A stretch of DNA of 42,367 bases from Purshia tridentata (taxonomy: Eukaryota; Streptophyta; Magnoliopsida; Rosales; Rosaceae). Positions 34,401 to 42,367 of the stretch are shown here, one piece after another. The position numbers and the translations under genes were made by a program. The DNA lies in the NCBI GenBank assembly GCA_003254885.1, contig QANT01006347.1:1-42367 (forward strand), given 5' to 3'. The stretch's first letter is position 1. Every line of letters begins with the position of its first letter. The notes under the pieces are model-generated. The model worked only from the letters and a program-made list of their open reading frames with translations. It was not told where the DNA came from and ran no database searches.

Positions 34401-37400
34401 GCATAGCATAAACTATCTCCAGTCTTAGAATCACGAATTATATCAGCCCTGTCATCATTGAAATATCATCACATATGCATCTTTGCAATCCCTAACGCAA
34501 CAACCCCAAAAAAGATTATTACTTACGATTGCACAGTACCAAAACGTGTAAAGATTGTGTGCAAATCCTCATCCTGCGTCAAAAGCTAAACTACTAAGCA
34601 GTTCTTACAACAAGATACAGTAACCAAAGCCAAAATTCTAGTCACCAGTCCACACCACAAGGAAAGCTAAGAAAGGAAATGGGGGAAAGAAAAGCTACTT
34701 ACTTCAGTGACTGGATTCAGTTTACATACAAAAAGAACATTGTCAGGAGGCTTTATCTCAACATCAGGAATATCACCAATCTGTTACAAAGATATGACAA
34801 TAGTGGGAAAAGGAGGATTAAGCTGTGAATAAAAAAACATCACAAACTGCAATTAGAATAATAAGATAATGTTAAAGGTTCTTACACTCTCAAGTACAAC
34901 CGCACTGGAATGTGCGTCTTTGGCACGAATACGCTCCTCAAGCTCTCCTGGACTTAATTGTTCATCCAAAGGAACCCAGTCATCTTCAAGCCGCACATTA
35001 TCATCAACCTGGTAAGAATAGAGATAGCTTTGAAGATCTTAGAATACAAATTAATTGTTAGCCCACATCCTAACAGCTTAAGTTATGGGTAATAGCAGTA
35101 AACCAACAGACTTTATCACGTATCACAGCAGAAGATTCCGAGTTCGAATCCTTACAATCGAACCTTTCTAATAAGATTTGAATGTCACATGTTGGGCTAT
35201 CTAGTGACGGGGAGAGACCCACATGTAAGGGTTGAATAATAATTATTGGTCCACATCCTAACAGCTTAAGATTAGGAAATACTGGTCAACTGATAAAACT
35301 TTATCAGAAGTAGCCATAATAGGGTCACTATGTTTATACTTTAAATTGGCAACCATGCTATATAAGGAACCTATGATTTCAAGCTCCATATGAGCAATTC
35401 ATTTTTTATTTTTATCTTCATTTGGTTTTTTAAACTGCCTGATAAATATTAAATAACAGTTAAAATTAGTCATTACCTCATCCCTCGGTTTTCCTTCTGG
35501 GGAGGCATCAGGAATTAACTCAGCCAGTTGTGAAGGATCATCAAAAGGATCATCCAAGATGTAGGTATGCTTGATGCTATTCAGACAAATAAAATATAAA
35601 TTTATAAGTGAGAATGAAATCAATCTAGACTGAGATAACAGAAATTAAAATAATATATACAAGGAAAAAAAGGAACCAACCGGATATTTTTATAAGGTCT
35701 GTTGTTGTCATCCACATAAGACTCATTGATCCTTGTCAATGTCTCAAGTCCCTCGGCTATCTCCCCAAAAACCTGCAGTGACATACATTGCTTGAGGACT
35801 GCAAGGTAACAAAAAAACCAAAGAAAGAAATCTCGCTAACAGAAGATAAGAAAATAAACATAGCTAAGCATCTATTTCAAAACTACCAGACCAACAAGAC
35901 CACATCTAAAGCATACAATTCCTTTTGAGCCCTTTAGGTGTAGGCCAACCTGAATAATCACCAGAAATGTATGCACAATCTACTTATAAAAGTTGTAGAT
36001 TTACTGCAAGAGGCTATCTACTTGCACAAATATATTTAATACAGCCTACATAAACATACAAAAGGAAGGGTAATCATGTATAACCCTTAAAAAAAAAAAA
36101 AAAAANAAAAAAAAAAAAAACCTATTGCACAGGAAAAATCCTATATTCACATATGAAACACAAACCCATAAGCATTGAGGCATAGGAAGGTATATAACAA
36201 TGTATATTTTTCACACGTAGTCAGTGCATCAGTAGGTTGGCATCCCTCTCCAATCCCGCATTTTGTACAGATATATTGACTAAGAGATATTGCTAATTTT
36301 TTATTCATTGAACTTTTAATGACATTTAGACCAAACAAAACTATTGCATATGAGCTATTACAATAATTGAGTCGTCGCTCGTCTGCTCCTATCTTTGTAA
36401 AGATCCTTCAAGATCTAGATTTAAGCCTTATTTACCTAAGAATCCATCCACCCGGCAAAAAATTTAGAAATCAATATGGGTTCCTTAAAGTTGACAAAGT
36501 TGAATACGAGAAAGGAATTTAGTACATAAATATTAAAAGATATGTAGATAGGACTGGAGACTTACTGTGTGCTTTCCGTCGAGATAGTCTAGATCATCAC
36601 GCAATGTAAAATAGAACTGGACAAAAAAAAGTATCAGCACATCAGTGCACTGAATTTGAAAAGTGTAAAGTTCACCATTCAAAATGCATAAGTTTACAAA
36701 GAAGTACACAACTCAACTAAATACTCTTATTATCAATAAAATTGATGCAGGGATAACAAATTTATATCAGAAAAGCATCAATCTTATACCTGAGAAGCAT
36801 TGAGATTCTCCCCAGCACTAGCCATCGCAACAGTGCCTGTCTTAGAATGCTTCAAATCAAGATGAATCTCATCGCTAAAAAAGCGAGCCTGATCACCATA
36901 CAAAAATCTGAAAGTAGAACATAGTACAAAGTGAGTACGTGGGGTAATCTAAAAACTAGAGTCAGTTCCCTTATTATTCCGTAGAGTGATTGATAACCAC
37001 AAAAACAGCCTATTAAAAATTAATGCACTATTACTTGTTGCTGTGATGAAGGAAAGAAAGAAAAATGAAAAAAGAAAAAAAGAAGGAAGAAGTGCAGGTA
37101 GAAAGACATATTTAAATACTTCTGCACAATTAAGGAATTCTATGTGAGACATGTTATGCACAGCACTAAATAGCTCAAGCAGAATTGCTTACTTGTAAAT
37201 TGAATCGCCACCAGAACCTGTTCCGGTTGGGTCACCAGTCTGTGCGGTAAAATCCTTCTGAACCGTGTGAAAAAGACACCCATTATAATACTTTATCCTG
37301 AATCAAGCAATATAAACGTTAAAGAAAAGAGAGAAAAAAATAAGGCAAAGATATATTAAAAAAAAAGCAAAGATTCATAATTAAATTTAACAGACTCAAA

Positions 37401-37925
37401 AAAGTATGCATTCCAGGAGAAATAATCTCCAAACATGAGTTAAGAATAGAACTTAAAAACATTCAGATGATTTTTGAATAAAATTCATATTCCAATGAGC
37501 AATGACATTAATGTGCCTAAAATTCTGAAGCAAGAAATTTTATGAATCCAGAATATATCCCTAACACCCATTGAGCAATTGACAATAGAACCCAGTAGTT
37601 AAACAAAGCTAAAGAGAATCTCAAGACTTTATAGTTAATGGTAATCCAACATCAACCCATTTTTATGTTCTCAAAACCCACGAATTTAATCCATAGCTAA
37701 AGTAACAAAGATAGTTTGGTTTCTGAGAAAATGAATCAAATTGAACACAAAGAGAAGCTCAGGTCAGCACAACATAAAACAAAATTAAATCGAATACTGT
37801 TAATTAGATGTGAGGGGAGAGACTTACTTGCATAGCTTTAAGAAGTTCTTGCAAGTCAGAGGGCATTTGTCTGTGAACAAATCCACAACAATATCTCCGA
37901 AACTAGTCACTAGAAGCACGGACAT
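31423..37925 (-). CDS. CYP59: CYP59, nuclear cyclophilin with RRM, zinc knuckle and charged tail
   Basis: Fourteen exons join in phase: 37925-37828, 37297-37193, 36907-36790, 36616-36566, 35772-35681, 35576-35477, 35008-34886, 34780-34703, 34573-34527, 34448-34393, 34102-34062, 33530-33425, 32605-32470, 32383-31423 (2112 nt, 703 aa). Order: peptidyl-prolyl isomerase domain (1-165; [29 protein letters not shown]), linker, RRM (243-320; RNP2 LFVCKL, RNP1 LCYAFIEF), CCHC knuckle C342-C345-H350-C355, then a 320-residue Arg/Asp/Ser/Lys tail. By family knowledge CYP59 binds RNA and the RNA polymerase II tail in the nucleus and affects transcription and pre-mRNA processing. In the isomerase pocket the usual catalytic Arg is Thr (FHTV) and the Trp is Tyr, as in remembered Arabidopsis CYP59. 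The protein is about 200 residues longer than the remembered Arabidopsis one (about 506 aa), because of tail repeats. Confidence 0.95.
31684..32103 (-). repeat. Three coding tandem repeats (141/138/141 bp) in the CYP59 tail
   Basis: Units at 31684-31824, 31825-31962 and 31963-32103 each encode about 47 residues with the core [20 protein letters not shown] and SDSDREKH. Length differences are multiples of three, so the frame is kept. The unit is very charged. Further, more degenerate copies of YRKRS and AERRD motifs continue to about 31500. Confidence 0.9.
32397..32464. repeat. GAGA/GACA simple repeat filling an 86-bp CYP59 intron
   Basis: ATGAGAGAGAGACAGAGACAG and similar text lies within the intron 32384-32469. 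On the gene strand it is a long pyrimidine tract near the donor, not near the acceptor. Confidence 0.75.
35055..35310. mobile_element. Small TRIM/SINE-like insertion in a CYP59 intron
   Basis: Two direct copies of a 65-70 bp segment at 35055-35127 and 35244-35310 share CCACATCCTAACAGCTTAAG and an ACTTTATCA stretch. Between them lie GTATCACAGCAGAAGATTCC, resembling the TGGTATCAGAGC primer-binding text of plant LTR elements, and GAGTTCGAATCC, resembling a tRNA B box. It lies in the intron 35009-35476. It could be a decayed TRIM with short LTRs, or a fragment of a larger LTR element. No coding capacity. Confidence 0.5.
36089..36120. repeat. Poly-A tract with an ambiguous base
   Basis: About 32 bases of A interrupted by an N at 36106, in the CYP59 intron 35773-36565. 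The homopolymer length is unlikely to be reliable. Confidence 0.9.
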
Positions 37926-38845
37926 GTTGTCTCTCTGCATGCATTAAACGTAACTATTAAATTCATTAACTAAAATTACACTAATGCTTATGCATAGCTT
38001 AAAAATCCAACCGGGCCAAATTTAATCTGAAAAATACGTCTTTTTTTTTTCTTTTTTTTTTTGACCAGGATCATATTTTGATATTCTGTTTCTTACAACT
38101 CAGATATCAGAAACAAAACCGCAAAATGCATTAATTTGATATTAGATTGAAACTCTTATAGCCCAATACTGAATTAAAACTAAACTGCTTAAATCTACCA
38201 AAATCGAAAGCCTAACGGTGGTTTTCGACGAACCTTATGTTCTTTCTTTCGAAGCTGAATGAAGGATTATTTCTAGCTTTTCGCGAAGTAACAAGAGCAA
38301 GCAAAGAGAAGAATAATGAAACTACAAAAACCTAGACCCTCAACAGACAGCCCCAAACAACAAAATTTTGCGGGAACATTCGCAGCTAAAATTAACGATC
38401 TGAGAAACTCAACTCTTTCAGTGACGTTACTAGAAAAATTGGAAGGAAAGAGAAGGAAAAAGAGCGTGCTCTCAGCTCTGGGCCTTCTGGGCTTTTACAT
38501 ATAAGTTTGGATAATGGGCCTTTATGAAAATTTGCGCTTAGGCCCATTGTATGTTGGGCTTTTTTCCTGTTTGTATTCATTTGGATTTTGGAGGGAAACC
38601 CCCTCAAATTTCGAACGCAAACAGCAACGCCATATATATACGAAAGGAAAAAAAAATGAAAAAGAAAAAGCCAGAGTGGGTAGGAATTTATTCAAATGGG
38701 AAAAATAATAAATAAAATAAAAAAGAGAAATTCTCCAACTCCAGCGTTGTGTACAAAGTGAAACAAATACAATAGAACCAACCAATCAACAATCAACAAC
38801 TACACCACAACCACCTCGCAGATTCCAGAGGAGGGACGATCAGCT
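37926..38845. promoter_or_regulatory. Shared divergent promoter of CYP59 and the NAIP-like gene
   Basis: 920 bp separate the two ATGs. Five TGGGCY (site II) cores occur within 82 bp: 38479-38484, 38488-38493, 38515-38520, 38541-38546 (reverse) and 38555-38560. TATATATA at 38633-38640 could serve the plus-strand gene, whose leader then runs to 38845. For CYP59 a leader intron is likely: donor CATAAG|GTTCGT near 38233 and acceptor TGCATGCAG near 37935, ten bases before the ATG. Confidence 0.6.
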
Positions 38846-41800
38846 ATGTCGCAGAGCAGCGGAAGCGTCGGTGGTGGTAGCGGCGGCGGCGGCGGCGGCC
38901 CCGATTTTGATTTACCGGACGAGATCCTGAAGGTGATACCGAGCGACCCCTACGACCAGCTGGATCTGGCGCGAAAAATCACGTCGATGGCGATTGCGTC
39001 TAGGGTTTCGAAGCTGGAGTCGGAGAATGGGAGGATGAGGCAGAAGCTCCATGACAAAGATAGGCTTATATTTGAGCTTGAGGAAAGGGTCTCGCGCCTC
39101 CAACATGCTCACCACGAGGCTGACTCCCGCTCGAGAATTGCCCTAGATGACAATGTAAGAGTTAAAAACACCCCCTTTCTCTCTTTTTGTTTTTTGTTTT
39201 TTCGAATTTGAAATTTGGGAGTTTTACTAAAATTTTTGTGGGGATTGAGGGATTTAACTGGTGTCTTCTTGCTGTTATTATTATTATTATTTTTTTTGGG
39301 GTTTCATTGAGTGAGAAATGAGGGACTTCGTGGTTGAGTTAGGATACTGAATTGTGGTTGTAGATGATAGAAGTGTGAACTTTTCCCCGTCTAGTGAAAG
39401 AAAGCTTGTAATTATAGTCAAGACTCAGTTGAGATACTTTTCTTCAGAAAATGACAAACTGGGCTCTGATTTTGACAATTTTAAATTCTCATTATTTAAA
39501 AGTAAGAAATGTTAAGTTGTGTTTGGTATTTAATGCTCAATGACTGGAAACTACAGGTTATGCTTGATGGATGTATAACATAGAATGACTGCAACTACTA
39601 AATTTATACATTTGGTGTAACTTCTATAGAGAAGAAATTTTCCTCTTTCAAATTTTGGCTCATAATCGAGGGAAGAATAGGAATAGAATGAATTGGTTTT
39701 TTTCTTCCTATTTTTTTTAAAAAAAGGAATAGAATAGGAATAGAAATCTTGGTTTTCTCGCACTGGTCAATAAAGTTCGATCTCAGACAAATTTACTAGG
39801 TACTAGGAATAGAAATGAATTAGTTTCTTCCTATGTAAAAAAAGAAAGGAACTAATATCTTTTTTATTTGCTGTTGTTTTTTATAGATATAACCAAACAG
39901 AGGAAAATAACATAACTTTGCCTTTCATTTGAATTTTTTTTCGCCTACACAAAGGTACCAGTTCTTCAGAAAAAAAAAAAAAAGATCAGCTGGAATGATA
40001 AAGCAAACTTAATTGTGGCTTTACTTTTATGCTAAGTTATATTAATCTTCTCTTTTGTATATTAAAGATTGTTGTAATGCTGAGAGTTGTAATAAATCAT
40101 TTTTTATAATAAACATGCACATGTATTTCTTTCAAATTTGCTTATGAAAAGTTAGAATTAACTAATACATTGAACTCAATTACATTAAATGGTTGTATCA
40201 CTGCTCAATGAGGTGAAGGTATCTGCTTTTTGTTTTTTTTTTTTTTCTTGAGTATGAATGTAAAAAGAATAAATATATAAAAAATAATAGTATCCCAAGA
40301 TTCATCTATTATTCTCAACAATTGGAATTTCTTGTTCAAACAAACTTGTGTTAATTGTGACTTTGTTACATTCTTGTTATTCATGAAGGTTAAACTTTCC
40401 AAAGAAAGAGATTCATTGGCAATGACTGTGAAAAAGCTCAGCCGTGACTTGGCGAAGGTGTGATTTGTTATTTGTTTTAGGTGGAAGAGTTTTGTCTTTG
40501 TTGTTCAAACTTGTAAGCGTATCTTAATTTATGCTCTGTTTATCTTGAAACTTCTTGAATTACAAAAGTTTTTAAACGTTTTGAGAGGAATTTGGATTGC
40601 TTTTGGTTTTTCATTGCTTTTTGTTTTAATATTTTTTTCCTCATATTGACAGTTGGAGACATTTAAGAGACAACTGATGCAGTCTTTAACTGATGATAAT
40701 TCACCTGTAAGGATTTCATTCGGTGAATTAAGTTTGTTGCTTTTCGTCTTCTCATGAAAGTTTTGCATGTGGAACTTTGTGTTTCACCTGAAAGTTTTTC
40801 TGTGTCCTAAACTCATTAGCAGTATTTTCTCTTTTACAGAAAGCTGATACTGTTGATATTCGTACCATCGACCAATCAGTTCCAAAGGCATATCCTGATA
40901 AGGGTACTGTTTATTTGACTTGATCAAGTTTTCTATAACTTTTTGACCTCTTAGATGTCTCTGTGGTTAGGAGTTCTAACTTTGTTTCTTACTGTTGCCT
41001 TTGATTTGGTGTCCAATGTGCATTATTTCTTTGTCCTGCTGCAGATGAGGAGACAAATGGCTACATGGGACAATATTCCTCAAGCGGTTCTACAGAATTG
41101 GGGAACAAAACTGATGAAGGTATTTGAACCTGACTCTATTGCCTATGGATCTCTATCCTTCTTGTGTGTGATGCACATTAGAATAAGTCACAAACATTTT
41201 AGAAGAATTTGTTATCATGCATTTGAGAAACATATTTATAAGTGAATAATAAATTCAATAATCTTTTCTAGGCATTTTTTTTTCTTTTTTTTTAATCCTT
41301 TTTTCATGCATCTTATGCTTAGTGATTATTTATTGTAAAGACAACTCTGCTGAAAATTAATACATTAATACACTAGTCATTTAAATGATGAAAGATCAGA
41401 AAATAGCATAGTGCATTGACACAGTAAAACGTGCTCTGACATAAATGATTCTACCAAATTAATTTTCAAGGCCTTCAATAATTTCACATCCTCCTTTTCC
41501 AAAAAAAAAAAAAAAGAAGACATTGATTTACCCATTAGGTGTGTTATTGTCATTAATTGCATTGGTATCAAAGTAAATAACTTTCTTAATACTTTATCAT
41601 CAAGGTTCAAGAATTATAATCAATGGATTAGTTTTAAATCTTGATTTTGAAATAAGAATGAAATATAAATTGAAAATAAGCTTGTAATTCTGCAGTGATA
41701 ATACATGGTATTGTAAATCTTCACAAAGTCTCTCTTTTTCTCTGTTTCTCTTGCATGGGGGATTGTAAAACGGTAATGAAGGGTTTTGTAATATTGATCC

Positions 41801-42273
41801 TTTTGAGTTTTTGGGCAGAGTACTGATCCATAAATAAATAAATTTGGTGAAAACATGATTGTATCTGGCTATTTCTAATTTATACATAATTAACAAAATA
41901 CATTTCTGTATCTAGTAATTTTTGAAATCATTTCGATTTGTTACTATTAAGTAGCATATCTCAAATAATGAGGTTTATATTTTATTTTATGCTTAGAAAC
42001 ATAATTTTTGGTTGACAGCCTTGAAGAACACTGGGCAAAGATTTTCTCTGACTCCGTATATCACACCGCGGCTTACTCCAACTGGAACTCCAAAGGTTAT
42101 TTCAACAACTGGGTCACCTAGACGGTATTCTACCGTTGGATCGCCTCAGCAAACCTCTGGTGCCACATCTCCCACAAAACCCCCATATGACGGCCGGAGT
42201 TCACTGTCTTCATGGTCATCAAGCCAGCAGTCATCAGCAGCAAATTCTCCACCTCGTGGACGATCACTGCCAG
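38846..42273 (+). CDS. NAIP: Coiled-coil protein of the At4g15545/NAI2-interacting protein family (3-prime end missing)
   Basis: Six exons are visible: 38846-39154, 40389-40457, 40653-40706, 40840-40903, 41045-41119, 42019-42273, ending CCAG|GTCTGG in phase 1; the gene continues past the window. The protein so far is about 275 aa. It starts with a Ser/Gly-rich leader, then the family signature DFDLPDEILKVIPSDPYDQL followed by ARKITSMAIASRVSKLESE and a coiled coil through about residue 140 (LSKERDSLAMTVKKLSRDLAK, LETFKRQLMQSL). A Ser/Thr/Pro-rich region follows (LTPYITPRLTPTGTP, SPRRYSTVGSP), likely phosphorylated. Missing is the conserved C-terminal module with the KEFFRQVRSRL-type block. Arabidopsis relatives At4g15545, At1g16520 and At1g56080 are known as NAIP1-3, linked to ER bodies. 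It shares a divergent promoter with CYP59. Which NAIP it is cannot be decided. Confidence 0.82.
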
Positions 42274-42367
42274 GTCTGGAAGAGTTATTGCTAATTTACT
42301 TATTATTTTAAGAACTCCTGTCAAATTTCAATCGGAACTGTTGATTCTTTTGTGGCCTATCCCTCCA

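Noticed and set aside
35149..35158. GTTCGAATCC as evidence of a tRNA gene
   Set aside because: No A box, acceptor stem or cloverleaf could be built around it; it belongs to the direct-repeat element.

Overview
This is nuclear DNA from a eudicot plant. The genes are split by GT-AG introns, the intergenic DNA is AT-rich and full of degraded transposable elements, and all seven protein-coding genes belong to plant gene families. The species cannot be named from the sequence; the style fits a dicot with a small to medium genome. Three isolated N bases (246, 12643, 36106) show that it is a draft assembly. Exon coordinates below come from reading splice sites by eye and checking that the phases join. 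In several genes the alternative or non-ATG start was rejected in favour of the first real ATG.

Layout. 1-1523: right-hand part of a long terminal repeat (LTR), with three and a half 52-bp tandem units that each form a hairpin. 2897-6575 (+): SKIP35, an ankyrin-type SKP1-interacting protein (3 exons, 626 aa). 7423-8950: a decayed long-TIR (terminal inverted repeat) transposon of Mutator style enclosing a GC-rich gene-like fragment. 9774-10250 (-): an ARGOS/ARL organ-size protein, convergent with SKIP35. 11.1-16.3 kb: a gene desert with a 932-bp TIR element and an old inverted repeat. 16338-18860 (-): an APS2-type ADP-glucose pyrophosphorylase small-subunit-like gene (9 exons, 494 aa) that looks catalytically compromised. 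19.9-21.0 kb: repeat fragments and an 844-bp TIR element. 22004-28666 (+): cyclin T (6 coding exons, 605 aa). 29388-30732 (-): an ankyrin protein of ACD6/ITN1 type lacking the membrane domain (2 exons, 399 aa). 31423-37925 (-): the nuclear cyclophilin CYP59 (14 coding exons, 703 aa) with an expanded charged tail. 38846-42273 and beyond (+): a coiled-coil protein of the At4g15545/NAIP family, cut by the window end.

The genes do not form a pathway. Two have a shared transcription theme: cyclin T is the regulatory partner of CDK9-type kinases that phosphorylate the RNA polymerase II tail, and CYP59 binds RNA and that same tail. CYP59 and the NAIP-like gene are divergent and share about 0.9 kb containing a tight cluster of TGGGCY (site II) motifs. 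The SKIP35-ARGOS neighbourhood matches, from memory, the Arabidopsis pairs At2g44090/At2g44080 and At3g59910/At3g59900. I did not find a convincing new biological system. The items most worth a second look are the compensating hairpin array in the LTR, the fragment-carrying TIR element, the APS2 pseudoenzyme, the truncated ankyrin gene and the CYP59 tail repeats.
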